From contig JACJXS010000012.1 of NCBI GenBank assembly GCA_020636545.1, forward strand, positions 1 through 64,000: 64,000 bases of DNA, read 5' to 3'. The translations under genes and the position numbers were made by a program. The stretch comes from Chitinophagales bacterium. GTDB taxonomy: Bacteria > Bacteroidota > Bacteroidia > Chitinophagales > JADIYW01. The notes under the pieces are model-generated. The model was given only the letters and a program-made list of their open reading frames with translations, did no database searches and had not been told where the DNA came from. This document shows, piece after piece, positions 26,825 through 36,202 of this stretch. Positions within the stretch are counted from its first letter, which is position 1. Every line of letters begins with the position of its first letter.

Positions 26825-29461
26825 CTATCCCAATTTAGCTAAACTTTCTTTAAAAGCAAGAAGTTTAGTTTGACCATCTTTTAGCTTTTGCCTTTCTATT
26901 TCTACAATTTCAGGTTTGGCATTTTGTACAAATCTTTCATTATTTAGCTTTTTTTCAATAGATGCGATAAAGCCTTTATAATATATAATTTCTTTTTCCA
27001 GCTTTTCTTTTTCTTCATCGGTATTGATTTTTATACCAGTTATGATAAAAACTTTATCCTTGTCCACTAAATTAGTAATTGCATTTTCTATATTAGTATC
27101 AGTATAATTAATTGGATTTATATTGCTAATCTTTAATAATATATCATTGCATACTTCATAAAATACTTTATTGTTTGTTTGTACATAAACATCTAATGTT
27201 TGTTTAGGCGAAAGTCCATTTCTATTTCTTACATCTCGTACATTAGCAATAAAAGTTTTCATTTTCTCGCCAGTTGCAATTTTGCTTACATCAAAATTTC
27301 TTTCTTTTGGATATTGGGCAACAATGATATCATTTGTTCTATTTTCATCTAGTAGATGATATATTTCTTCTGTGATAAAAGGCATAAAAGGATGGATAAG
27401 TTTCAGTATATCTTCAAAATAGCCAACTGTTTTTTGATAACTTTCAGTATCAATTTTTTCACCAAATGGTGGTTTTACATATTCTAAATACCAAGAACAG
27501 AAATCGTCCCAAATAAATGTATAAAGTGTAGTCAATACTTCTGATAATCGGTATTGATTGTATAATTCATTTGTTGTTTTGATGGTTTGTGCCAATTTAT
27601 TCTCAAACCATTCAAATGCTGTTGTTAAATCGATTTTTGATGACGAATTTTCATCAATTTCCCAATTTTTTATCAAACGTAGTGCATTCCAAATTTTATT
27701 GGTAAAGTTTCTACCTTGTTCACAAAGTTTTTCATCAAATGGTAAGTCGTTGCCAGCAGGAGAGGAGAATAGCATTCCTGTTCTAACACCATCAGCACCA
27801 TATTTTTCAATTAAGTCAATTGGGTCTGGTGAATTGCCCAATGATTTTGACATCTTTCGTCCTTGTTTGTCTCGTACAATTCCAGTTAAATACACATTTG
27901 AAAAAGGCTTTTCATTTCTATATTCGTATCCAGCAATAATCATTCTTGCCACCCAAAAGAATAAAATCTCAGGAGCTGTAACTAAATCATTGGTAGGATA
28001 ATAATAATTAATGTCTTTTCCTTCTGGATTTTTAAAGCCATCAAAAACAGAAATTGGCCATAACCAAGAAGAAAACCAAGTATCTAAAACATCTTCATCT
28101 TGAGTGAGTTGTGTTTGCTCGTTAAATAATTCTTTAAATTTAATTTTGTAAATTTCTATGGCTTCATTTTGTGTTTTCGCTACCACAAAATTTCCTTTTG
28201 TATCATGCCAAGCTGGAATTTGATGCCCCCACCACAATTGTCTAGAAATACACCAATCGTGGACATTTTCCATCCAATGTTTATAGGTATTTTTAAACTT
28301 TTCAGGCGTTAATTGGATATTATTATTCAATACATTTTCTAATGCTGGTTTAGATATTTTATCCATTTTCAAAAACCATTGCAATGATAATTTTGGTTCT
28401 ATTACAGCATCTGTTCTTTCTGAATAGCCAACTTTATTTTTTATGTCTTCAACTTTTTCTAATAAGTTAGCAGCTTCTAATTCAATGGCGACTTTTTTTC
28501 TTACTGCAAATCTATCTTCGCCAATATAAAATTGTGCTTTCTCATTTAAAGTACCGTCATCATTCAATATATCTATAGATTCTAGTTGATGTTTTATTCC
28601 TAAATTATAGTCGTTAATGTCGTGTGCAGGTGTAACTTTCAGTGTTCCAGTACCAAATTCAATATCAATATAATCATCAAAAATTATAGGTACACTTCTC
28701 TTAATGATTGGCACGATTGCTCTTTTTCCTTTTAAATGTTTATATCTTTCGTCGTCGGGATGCACACAAACGCCCGTATCACCAAAAATAGTTTCTGGTC
28801 GTGTTGTGGCTACAGTAATATATTGGTCGCTTATTTGTCCGTTTTCTTCAATTAAATATTTGATATAATATAATTTGGAATTTACTTCTTTATGTATAAC
28901 TTCCTCATCTGAAACAGCAGTTTTTCCTTTCGGATCCCAATTGACCATTCTTACGCCACGATATATTTGACCTTTGTTGTACAAATCTATAAATACATCA
29001 ATAACTGCTTCAGAAAGGCTTTCGTCCATTGTGAATTTTGTTCTTTGCCAATCACAAGAAGCACCTAATTTTTCTAATTGTTTTAAAATGATGCCACCAT
29101 ATTTTTCTTTCCATTCCCAAGCATGTTTTAAAAATTCAGTCCGTGTCATGTCTTTTTTTTCTATGCCTTGTTCTTTTAGAAGTGCAACGACTTTTGATTC
29201 AGTTGCAATTGAGGCGTGGTCTGTACCTGGAACCCAACACGCATTCTTTCCTTGCATTCGAGCTTTTCGTATTAATACATCTTGTATGGTATTATTTAGC
29301 ATGTGTCCCATGTGCAATACACCTGTAACATTTGGTGGTGGAATAACGATTGTATAGGGTTCTCTTTCGTCTGGTTCAGAATGAAAATAGTTTTTATTCT
29401 GCCAATGTTGATACCATTTTTGTTCAATTTCTGATGGATTGATATTTTTAGCTAATTCCAT
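26825..29461 (-). CDS. valS: Valyl-tRNA synthetase
   Basis: Class I aminoacyl-tRNA synthetase charging tRNA-Val; cytoplasmic, 878 residues, the usual ValRS length. The HIGH motif is HMGH in PPPNVTGVLHMGHMLNNT (about 40-57) and the KMSKS motif is intact in GRKMSKSLGNSPDPI (about 525). The editing domain (about 190-350) includes TTRPETIFGDTGVCVHPDD. A C-terminal coiled-coil arm (about 810-878), rich in Lys and Glu, is typical of ValRS. It is the only gene in its transcription unit that I can define. Confidence 0.98.
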   Translation of the reverse strand: MELAKNINPSEIEQKWYQHWQNKNYFHSEPDEREPYTIVIPPPNVTGVLHMGHMLNNTIQDVLIRKARMQGKNACWVPGTDHASIATESKVVALLKEQGIEKKDMTRTEFLKHAWEWKEKYGGIILKQLEKLGASCDWQRTKFTMDESLSEAVIDVFIDLYNKGQIYRGVRMVNWDPKGKTAVSDEEVIHKEVNSKLYYIKYLIEENGQISDQYITVATTRPETIFGDTGVCVHPDDERYKHLKGKRAIVPIIKRSVPIIFDDYIDIEFGTGTLKVTPAHDINDYNLGIKHQLESIDILNDDGTLNEKAQFYIGEDRFAVRKKVAIELEAANLLEKVEDIKNKVGYSERTDAVIEPKLSLQWFLKMDKISKPALENVLNNNIQLTPEKFKNTYKHWMENVHDWCISRQLWWGHQIPAWHDTKGNFVVAKTQNEAIEIYKIKFKELFNEQTQLTQDEDVLDTWFSSWLWPISVFDGFKNPEGKDINYYYPTNDLVTAPEILFFWVARMIIAGYEYRNEKPFSNVYLTGIVRDKQGRKMSKSLGNSPDPIDLIEKYGADGVRTGMLFSSPAGNDLPFDEKLCEQGRNFTNKIWNALRLIKNWEIDENSSSKIDLTTAFEWFENKLAQTIKTTNELYNQYRLSEVLTTLYTFIWDDFCSWYLEYVKPPFGEKIDTESYQKTVGYFEDILKLIHPFMPFITEEIYHLLDENRTNDIIVAQYPKERNFDVSKIATGEKMKTFIANVRDVRNRNGLSPKQTLDVYVQTNNKVFYEVCNDILLKISNINPINYTDTNIENAITNLVDKDKVFIITGIKINTDEEKEKLEKEIIYYKGFIASIEKKLNNERFVQNAKPEIVEIERQKLKDGQTKLLAFKESLAKLG

Positions 29462-29509
29462 ATTTTTTAGTACTTATACAATTTTTTAAAGAATCACGAA
29501 GATACGAAA

Positions 29510-29537
29510 CAATGAAATAATTTAGTAATGAAATAAT
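29510..29537 (+). repeat. Interspersed 28-bp AT-rich repeat, copy A
   Basis: The 28 bases at 29510-29537 are built from two units of (T/C)AATGAAATAAT separated by TTAG. They match the reverse complement of 37542-37569 at 25 of 28 positions. This copy lies in the 120-bp spacer between the RsmF-like gene and valS, upstream of the valS start. Confidence 0.6.
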
Positions 29538-29581
29538 CTGATTGTGAATGGGTAGTTAATATTTTCTATTTGCTGATTTTA

Positions 29582-30850
29582 TTAGCTTTTTAAAATTCGC
29601 CAATTATTTGGTAAGTAATTATTAATTCTGTCTTGTAAAATTTTTACCCAACCCAAATGATGTTTGTTGTAAGAAAATAAAGCCCAACCTGAAATATTTA
29701 AAGTGTTGATTGTCTCTTTTTGAATATTTTGTTTTCTTAAAAATTGTAAGGCAGTAGGCTTATTAATTTCTATAGTTGATAAATCAGGATGTATATAATT
29801 GGACAATGCTAAGTTGTGCGCAGGTATAAAAATATCTTTTTTTAACTCACCAATTTCAATACCAAAATAGGTAATATATAAATGTGTTTGGATAATATTT
29901 AATGTTGAAACAAAGGTTTTTGGAAAGCCAAAAATATTGTTTTTGAAGGTAAAGTATTTAAAAGTGGATGAGTTTTTTATCCATTTTTCAGCCTCTTTGA
30001 ATTGTATATCAAAGATTTGATTTTTTCTACTAAAATCATAGTAATTACTAGGTATATTTTGTGTTGTACTTATTTTTTTTAAACATGCAATAAAAAAACC
30101 GGAACCTTTAGTTTTTTCAAATGTAAAATAATAAGTATGTGGAATTTTGCCTATTGTAATTTCAGGAAATTGAGCAATATCAATTGGTACAATTTCAAAG
30201 CCATTGTCTAATAAATACTGTACTTGGTCTTCATTTTCACAAGTTTGAAAAGTACAAGTTGAGTAAATTAAATAGCCATTTTGTTTTATAGTGTTTTTAA
30301 GATTATCAATGATTTCCTTTTGACGGATTGCACACTTTTCAATATTTTCAGGTGTAAATTCTACCGCTAATTCTGGCTTTTTTCTTAATAAACCTTCGCC
30401 ACTACAAGGTGCATCTAAAACAACTAAATCAAAATAATTATATAGACTTTTAAAATCTTTAGTATCGTTTTGTGTTACAATAATATTTGGATTTCCCCAA
30501 CGTATTAAATTCTCTCTTAAAATACTGTTGCGTTTGGGCAATATTTCATTTGCAATTAGAAGTGAATCCTTACTTATTTTATCTAAAATATGTGTTGATT
30601 TTCCACCTGGTGCAGCACAAGCATCTAGCACTATTTGAACATTTTTCTGAACTTGAATTTGTTCTAAAATATAACCTAAAAACATAGAATTGCTTTCTTG
30701 AACATAATATGCACCAGCATGCCAATCTGGATCAAGAATAAATTCTTTTTGTTCTATAAAAATTGCAGCCTTTTCCCAAGGAACAATATCTCCAATTGGA
30801 AAAGTAGATTTATTTGGGTTATAACGAATACTATAAGAAACAGAATCCAA
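29582..30850 (-). CDS. RsmF/NOL1/Nop2/Sun-type rRNA cytosine-C5 methyltransferase
   Basis: SAM-dependent m5C rRNA methyltransferase with a C-terminal RNA-binding region, as in RsmF, about 422 residues. Motifs: VLDACAAPGGKSTHI (SAM site, about 80), LDAPCSGEG (about 147, conserved Cys) and YSTCTFQTCENEDQV (catalytic Cys, about 200). The start is uncertain: only TTG at 30850 or rarer codons are available, because the frame is open up to the TAG stop of the upstream gene with no ATG. The N-terminus before SIRYNPNKS is about 20 residues shorter than usual, so it may be truncated or shifted. Confidence 0.85.
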   Translation of the reverse strand: MDSVSYSIRYNPNKSTFPIGDIVPWEKAAIFIEQKEFILDPDWHAGAYYVQESNSMFLGYILEQIQVQKNVQIVLDACAAPGGKSTHILDKISKDSLLIANEILPKRNSILRENLIRWGNPNIIVTQNDTKDFKSLYNYFDLVVLDAPCSGEGLLRKKPELAVEFTPENIEKCAIRQKEIIDNLKNTIKQNGYLIYSTCTFQTCENEDQVQYLLDNGFEIVPIDIAQFPEITIGKIPHTYYFTFEKTKGSGFFIACLKKISTTQNIPSNYYDFSRKNQIFDIQFKEAEKWIKNSSTFKYFTFKNNIFGFPKTFVSTLNIIQTHLYITYFGIEIGELKKDIFIPAHNLALSNYIHPDLSTIEINKPTALQFLRKQNIQKETINTLNISGWALFSYNKHHLGWVKILQDRINNYLPNNWRILKS

Positions 30851-30880
30851 AATTATATTTTGGACAAAAATAATGATTTT

Positions 30881-32311
30881 CTAATTAGTTGTTTCACGAG
30901 ATGGCGTATCATCTCTGTTTTCTTCAGTTTTGTTATTGGATGATTTGTCCTTCTTTGGTTTATCTTCTTTGATTTTACCAGCTTTAGCCATTTTGCCAAA
31001 ACTAATATTCATATAGAAATCTAATTTGCTCGTAGGTTTTTTGATGAATGAAGTAATGACATTACTTGAACCTAAGGTTACTTGACCAATTCTAAAAGCT
31101 AATCCAGCATTAAATCCAGAATATTTATTCCAAGTTACAGGTAAATAAGCGGAGAAGATTCTAGTTTCAAATCTTGGCGTAATAGTAATGTTTGTAGGCA
31201 TATTTGCTTTTGGTTCCCCTTTTTTAAAGTCATAAGGATTAAATTGAAAATTTGCATTGGCATAAAACATCTTTGCGATTCTGACATCTACGAAAGTGTT
31301 TAAGGTCATTGGTAATTTCATTTTCTTTTTACCAGTTGGAATTGTTTTAGTACCTAATGAGTCTAATAACATATCAAATTCAATTGTGCTTCCATCAGCA
31401 TTTAAAATATGACTTGCAGGAATATTAGTATTATTACCGATAAATGTTCGACTATTTTTACCTAAATTATAAGAATTAAATCCAATATCATTAACCGAAA
31501 ATCCAGCTAATAATAGAGGTTCATCTGTTTCTTTTCGTTTTAATTCATAAATTAAACCAACATCGAATCCAACACCATCAATGCCAAATTTATATTTGAA
31601 ACCATCATCCATTCTGTCGCTTACTAAAAAGTCAAATTGTGAATTTTTTACATTTACAAAACTATCCATTCCAGAATGAACGATATTGAAATCAACATTA
31701 TGAGCTTCAACTTGAGCATTGAATATATTAGTAATTATTTTTCCAGTTACGCCAACATGTAATGCATGTCTTGCTTTAATATTGATAGTTCTTGAATAAC
31801 CTGCATAAATTTCATGATAAACGTTTGCTCCACCTGTGAGTTTGTCATCTTTAAAATGTGGAGCCCATTCAAAAATATCTTTGAAATTATGGTACATGGA
31901 TTGTCCCAAATCTTCATTTAAGTCATTAATAGTTGCAACGCCACGACCTCTAACACCTATTGATATTGCATTGTTTTTCTTTATTTTAATCATAAAAGCC
32001 GGTCCGTTAAATCCTAAGCCAACGTGAGCGTCTTTGGATTTTCCATCAAGTATTTCTCCAATATTTACATCTTTATCAAAATTTGAGGCAATACCTTTAA
32101 AAGATTGGATTCCTAGGTAATTATTTCCTGCATTAATATTAATTCCAAATAGATTTACTTGCCATTTCATACTAGATGCTGCAGGCATTGCAGGGTTTAG
32201 GCTATTGGTTAAGATGGCATCTTTTGTGGTATAGTGGGCACCTAAAAATGCTTGAGCATTAATATTATAGACAACAATAATAAATAGAAGTGCCGAAAGT
32301 ATCTTTTTCAT
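30881..32311 (-). CDS. Outer-membrane protein, DUF5723/PorV-like, with charged tail
   Basis: A 476-residue exported protein. The signal peptide (1-19) ends in NINAQ, and the mature start AFLGAHYTTKDAILTNSLNP (Asn-Pro) resembles DUF5723/FadL-like Bacteroidota outer-membrane proteins. Many strand-like segments follow, such as AHVGLGFNGPAFMIKIKKNN, NAISIGVRGRGV and VNDIGFNSYNLG. The last 35 residues after FYMNISFGKMAKAGK are hydrophilic and rich in Lys, Asn and Asp, recalling the tail of the protein at 23.6 kb. Function unknown. Its TAG stop lies in the same frame as the RsmF-like gene, 30 bp upstream of that gene's presumed start. Confidence 0.75.
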   Translation of the reverse strand: MKKILSALLFIIVVYNINAQAFLGAHYTTKDAILTNSLNPAMPAASSMKWQVNLFGININAGNNYLGIQSFKGIASNFDKDVNIGEILDGKSKDAHVGLGFNGPAFMIKIKKNNAISIGVRGRGVATINDLNEDLGQSMYHNFKDIFEWAPHFKDDKLTGGANVYHEIYAGYSRTINIKARHALHVGVTGKIITNIFNAQVEAHNVDFNIVHSGMDSFVNVKNSQFDFLVSDRMDDGFKYKFGIDGVGFDVGLIYELKRKETDEPLLLAGFSVNDIGFNSYNLGKNSRTFIGNNTNIPASHILNADGSTIEFDMLLDSLGTKTIPTGKKKMKLPMTLNTFVDVRIAKMFYANANFQFNPYDFKKGEPKANMPTNITITPRFETRIFSAYLPVTWNKYSGFNAGLAFRIGQVTLGSSNVITSFIKKPTSKLDFYMNISFGKMAKAGKIKEDKPKKDKSSNNKTEENRDDTPSRETTN

Positions 32312-32373
32312 AATATTTAATTTTTGTTAAATATATTAAGAAATTTGAACTCACGCAACTATTTTTTTTCTAT

Positions 32374-32871
32374 TTACGATTTTAATAATGCTCGAATTTT
32401 ATCTTTTACTTTTTCCGAAGTGGGTTCTGTTGTTGGAATATAGTAGTCAATGACTTCTCCATTTTTATTGATTAAATATTTTTGGAAATTCCATTTAGGA
32501 TGTGTTAATAAATTTGGACCAGGAGCGTTATTACCTAAAAACTTAAATAGTTCATGTTGATTTGCTCCTTTTTTTACATGAATCTTTTCCATAATTGGAA
32601 AGCTAACGCCATAATTTAGTTGGCAAAATTGCTCAGCATCTTCAGCAGAATTGGGTTCTTGTCCTGCAAAATCATTAGAAGGAAAACCTAATATTTCAAA
32701 ACCTTGGTCTTTGAATTCTTGGTACAATTGTTCTAATTGCTCAAATTGAGGTGTTAGTCCACATTTGGAAGCAGTATTTACAATCATTAATACTTTTCCT
32801 TGGTAATCACTCAGACTTATCTCGTTTTGATTTGCCTTTTTTACTTTGAATGTTGAGATTGAATTTTTCAT
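32374..32871 (-). CDS. Glutathione peroxidase family protein
   Basis: A thiol peroxidase of about 165 residues that reduces hydroperoxides. Catalytic C37 lies in NTASKCGLTPQFEQL, the Gln in FPSNDFAGQEP and the Trp in HPKWNFQKYLI, so the Cys-Gln-Trp triad is complete. In bacteria such enzymes usually take electrons from thioredoxin. Start ATG 32871 fits the family N-terminus; an in-frame ATG at 32913 adds 14 residues. The start overlaps the DUF4294 gene by 65 bp in another frame. Confidence 0.93.
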   Translation of the reverse strand: MKNSISTFKVKKANQNEISLSDYQGKVLMIVNTASKCGLTPQFEQLEQLYQEFKDQGFEILGFPSNDFAGQEPNSAEDAEQFCQLNYGVSFPIMEKIHVKKGANQHELFKFLGNNAPGPNLLTHPKWNFQKYLINKNGEVIDYYIPTTEPTSEKVKDKIRALLKS

Positions 32872-33466
32872 TTTGTATAATATATTTTGTGCCGTTTCTT
32901 TGATAAGTTTCATCTAATCGAATGACATAGTTTTCCAACTCAGCATCTGTACCTTTGGGATCATAAGTTGCTTTTAAATTTAAGTCAAAAAATTTAGAAC
33001 CAAAATTCCACCAAAAAGTTTTAAATCCACCACGATATTCTTTTAATAAATCAAATACAGTTACACCAGTTTCACGATAGACTAATTTAATTAGAAATTT
33101 ACCTTGCGTTCTCGTCATATTTTTGAGCTCTTTTTCGTAGGCATCTCTCAATAAATTTTCAGCATTATTTAAAAATTTTTGTCGCTCTTTTTTAGACATG
33201 TTTTTTAATTGCTCATCAATAACTTGACTAAGTCTAGCGATTCTTAAAGCATAAGGATAAACTTTCTTTAAATAGGTTTGGTCTCGATATGAAATTGTAA
33301 CAGGTTTTAATTTAGAAGCGGCAACTATGATTGGTTCTAATATAACTTCTTCTACCAAAGTGTCTCCACCAATAACAATTGAAGGAAGAATTATGGTATC
33401 CATTTTTTGAGCCTTAACACAAAAACATAGAAGCGTGAAAGATAGAAATGAGATTAGTTGTTTCAT
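32807..33466 (-). CDS. DUF4294 family protein, exported
   Basis: A 219-residue protein with an N-terminal signal peptide ending in CVKAQ. The DUF4294 core (about 45-190) includes YLKKVYPYALRIARLSQVID, a Lys-rich NMSKKERQKFLNN, and LVYRETGVTVFDLLKEYRGG followed by FKTFWWNFGSKFF. The family is confined to Bacteroidota and has no known function. The C-terminal 25 residues are basic and read through the start of the glutathione peroxidase gene. The pair is likely one transcript. Confidence 0.85.
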   Translation of the reverse strand: MKQLISFLSFTLLCFCVKAQKMDTIILPSIVIGGDTLVEEVILEPIIVAASKLKPVTISYRDQTYLKKVYPYALRIARLSQVIDEQLKNMSKKERQKFLNNAENLLRDAYEKELKNMTRTQGKFLIKLVYRETGVTVFDLLKEYRGGFKTFWWNFGSKFFDLNLKATYDPKGTDAELENYVIRLDETYQRNGTKYIIQNEKFNLNIQSKKGKSKRDKSE

Positions 33467-33536
33467 AATTTATTGTATTCCAAAATTATGCCATAAAATT
33501 TAATGTAAAATAATGTTTTAAAATAAAAAATGTTAA

Positions 33537-34505
33537 TTAAAAACTTCGCAAAACTAAATGTTCAATCAGCTTATTAAGAATGGCTTTTTTCTCCTTATCT
33601 ATATTGATTTTATTGAGGTAAGCAATAGACTGTTCTATGTAGGAATCTCTAATTTTTGTTCCGTATTCTTTAATTTGATAGGTATTGAAAATAGCTAATA
33701 TCGTTTTAAGTTTTTTTTCGGAATGTTCTATTGTTAAAGCTTTTTTTAATTGATTGTCATTTCTAATTTCTGCAATTTTAATAGCTTCTAATAGTAATAA
33801 AGTTTTTTTATTCTGAAGAATGTCGCCACCAAGTTGTTTACCGACTTGTTCAGGCTTTCCAAAGCAATCTAAAATATCATCTTGAATTTGAAAAGCAATA
33901 CCAAGATTTAAACCATATTGATAAATAGTATCTGCATCTTTCTCATTTGCACCTCCAATGATAGCACCAATTTGCATACTTGCAGCCAGCAAAACTGCTG
34001 TTTTCAGTTTAATCATTTCCAAATAATCTTGATGTTGTACATTCACATGTTGCTCAAAATTGATATCCATTTGTTGTCCTTCACAAACTTCAATTGCTGT
34101 TTTTGTAAATATATCAAATATCTGTTTGAAATACTTTTTATCAATATTTGACAGACATTGATATGCTTGAATCATTAATACGTCGCCACTTAAAATACCA
34201 GTAGTTAAGTTATATTTTTCATGTACCGTTGGAAAACCACGTCGCAAAGGAGCATTGTCCATAATGTCATCATGAATTAAAGTAAAATTGTGAAAATATT
34301 CTGTTGCTAAAGCGGCATCCAATGCATTTTCGTATTTGCCACCAAATAATTCTGTGCATAAAAGTAGGAGTGTAGGTCGTAATCTTTTACCTCCAATTTG
34401 TAAGAAATAATTATTAGGTTCATATAATTCACTAGGTGTTTGAATGAATTTATTTTGATTGAGATAGTCTAAAAAAAAAGTCCTTAATTCTTCAATTGAA
34501 TGCAT
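33537..34505 (-). CDS. Polyprenyl (trans-isoprenyl) diphosphate synthase
   Basis: About 322 residues. It condenses isopentenyl diphosphate with an allylic diphosphate; product length is not certain (geranylgeranyl or longer). First aspartate-rich motif LIHDDIMDNAPLRRG (about 85) and second motif FQIQDDILDCFGKPEQVGK (about 210) are intact, as is GKRLRPTLLLL (about 35). The residues before the first DDxxD set chain length, but I do not call the product. Start ATG 34505 is chosen over an in-frame TTG at 34511. Divergent from the nitroreductase gene. Confidence 0.93.
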   Translation of the reverse strand: MHSIEELRTFFLDYLNQNKFIQTPSELYEPNNYFLQIGGKRLRPTLLLLCTELFGGKYENALDAALATEYFHNFTLIHDDIMDNAPLRRGFPTVHEKYNLTTGILSGDVLMIQAYQCLSNIDKKYFKQIFDIFTKTAIEVCEGQQMDINFEQHVNVQHQDYLEMIKLKTAVLLAASMQIGAIIGGANEKDADTIYQYGLNLGIAFQIQDDILDCFGKPEQVGKQLGGDILQNKKTLLLLEAIKIAEIRNDNQLKKALTIEHSEKKLKTILAIFNTYQIKEYGTKIRDSYIEQSIAYLNKINIDKEKKAILNKLIEHLVLRSF

Positions 34506-34609
34506 AGCCAAAAATACATTTTTAATTTTGAATTCTAAGAGCTTGTTACTTATTTATGAATTTAATTATATTCGTTAAAGTTCTCCATAAAAATTATTAT
34601 CATTGCAAT

Positions 34610-35263
34610 ATGCAAGATAATTCTAAAGTCATTGATGAGCTTATTGATAAACGACGCTCTGTAAGGATTTATGATGATAGTGAACCATTAAATGATGTTG
34701 TTGTAAGAAAATGTATGGAAAGGGCGACTTTAGCACCAAGCTCCGATAATTTACAATTGTGGGAATTTTATAGGGTAAAATCTAAAAATAAATTACAAGA
34801 ACTGGCAAAATATTGCTATGGACAAAAGGCTGCATCAACAGCTCAGGAATTGGTGGTTTTTGTAACAAGAACAGATAAATGGCAGGAACGTGCAGAATTT
34901 AATTTAGAGGAAATCAAAAAAGGTTTTCCTAAAGAAATTACGAATAAAGAGCAAAAAGTAATTGATTACTATGAAAAATCAATTGCTCAATTGTATTCTG
35001 GTAACGAAGCTAAAGCTGAAATTAGAATTATTGCTCATAAAAGCTGTGCATTAGCTGCTCAAATGTTTATGTTGTCTATTGCAGCCGAAGGCTTTGATAC
35101 ATGCCCGATGGAAGGTTTTCAAGAAGAATTAGTAAAGCAATTTTTAAATTTACCAGATATTGCTGAAATTTGTATGGTAATTTCAGTAGGAAAAGCCAAG
35201 CCAGAGGGGATTTATAATAGAAGAATTCGAGTTCCAAATGATGCTGTTATTTTTGAAATATAG
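34610..35263 (+). CDS. Nitroreductase family protein
   Basis: A flavin-dependent nitroreductase-fold protein of about 217 residues. The FMN-binding start RRSVRIYDDSEPLNDVVVRK (about 14-33) and APSSDNLQLWEFYRV (about 43) are typical; the central part carries SCALAAQMFMLSIAAEGFDTCPMEGF with the FMN-contact region. It probably reduces quinones or nitro compounds with NAD(P)H; substrate unknown. The ATG at 34610 is preferred over one at 34556, whose 18-residue leader lacks similarity. It converges on the NRDE gene, 11 bp apart. Confidence 0.9.
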   Translation: MQDNSKVIDELIDKRRSVRIYDDSEPLNDVVVRKCMERATLAPSSDNLQLWEFYRVKSKNKLQELAKYCYGQKAASTAQELVVFVTRTDKWQERAEFNLEEIKKGFPKEITNKEQKVIDYYEKSIAQLYSGNEAKAEIRIIAHKSCALAAQMFMLSIAAEGFDTCPMEGFQEELVKQFLNLPDIAEICMVISVGKAKPEGIYNRRIRVPNDAVIFEI

Positions 35264-35274
35264 TTCAGTATAAT

Positions 35275-36042
35275 TTACGATTCTATTTCATAATTTACTT
35301 CACCTAATATTTCCTTATTTTCTGAATATTTTCGTTCTGTAAAAGATACTTTTCCATTTTTATCTTTTAAAATAATTGTAGAACATCGTGTGCCATAAAA
35401 TGGTGTATGGATAAAAATTGAAGACATCGCTTTTTCTAGTTCTAATGATAAACCTGTTGATGGTAAGTCTTCAGGATTTGCTTTGTCTTCATTGCATAAT
35501 AAATCAAATAAAAAATCTTTTTCTAAATGATTATTTTGAATGGCATTTTCTAAATCGCTTTTGATTCTATCTACTTTTTTCCAAGGCGTATCTAATAAAG
35601 CATTACTCAATCCATGAATACCATTGGAAACTGACTGAATGGTATTGGAAATATTAGAATAATAGGTTATTTCTTTGCCATCAAAAAGCAATAAATTAAA
35701 ATCATTGTACAAGGCTGCATCTTTTTGAATATTACTTAAATAATTTTCAGAAGAACTGTTAGTATTTATAAAATCCAATACTAAACCACCACGAGATGGT
35801 GGGTTTTCTTTTAAGTTGTGTAAATTCCGATAATTAGTGAGTGCTGCCCAACGTTTATTTTTGTTTATGCCAATCCAAGTTCCACCAGCTTTTAAATCCT
35901 TGCCAGCAAGAATATCAGCAAAACCTTCAGCTTCCCAAAATTGTGCAGAACGAGTTGGTCGATTATAAAATTCATCTCTGTTGGCAATTAGTATCAACGG
36001 ATAATCAGGATGAACATTAATAGCAAACGCAATGAGGCACAT
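35275..36042 (-). CDS. NRDE-family protein (TANGO2-like)
   Basis: A 255-residue protein starting MCLIAF, with the Cys at position 2, followed by ILIANRDEFYNRPT (about 17-30), the NRDE signature that names the family. Related eukaryotic TANGO2 proteins have a suggested role in lipid or heme handling. The Cys2 arrangement resembles Ntn-type hydrolases, but activity is not established. Additional family segment: GTWIGINKNKRWAALTNYRN. Divergent from the rpsF operon. Confidence 0.9.
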   Translation of the reverse strand: MCLIAFAINVHPDYPLILIANRDEFYNRPTRSAQFWEAEGFADILAGKDLKAGGTWIGINKNKRWAALTNYRNLHNLKENPPSRGGLVLDFINTNSSSENYLSNIQKDAALYNDFNLLLFDGKEITYYSNISNTIQSVSNGIHGLSNALLDTPWKKVDRIKSDLENAIQNNHLEKDFLFDLLCNEDKANPEDLPSTGLSLELEKAMSSIFIHTPFYGTRCSTIILKDKNGKVSFTERKYSENKEILGEVNYEIES

Positions 36043-36149
36043 TTTGAAAATTTATGAATTAAAGATACTATTTTGTTTGATTTAAGGAGTTTTTCTTGAA
36101 TAATCGTTGGTTTATAATGTTTTCTTAATTTAAGGTAATAAATATAATG

Positions 36150-36181
36150 TTTCACTTTTACAAAAAAAAGAACTACCTTTG
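36150..36181 (+). promoter_or_regulatory. Promoter of the rpsF-rpsR-rplI operon
   Basis: TACCTTTG (36174-36181) is an exact match to the Bacteroidota -7 box TAnnTTTG. TTTC at 36150-36153 is a near -33 box, 20 bases upstream. The rpsF ATG is at 36203, leaving a short leader of about 15 bases. Confidence 0.65.
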
Positions 36182-36202
36182 CATCTCAAAATTAATTTAT
36201 TT

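Noticed and set aside
27558..28001. 147-codon antisense frame inside valS
   Set aside because: Fully opposite the conserved ValRS catalytic region; no promoter or family match.
30901..30983. Alternative frame giving an ATG start for the RsmF-like protein
   Set aside because: The frame from the ATG meets a stop (TAA) before the conserved part, so a frameshift would be required; no sequence evidence supports one.
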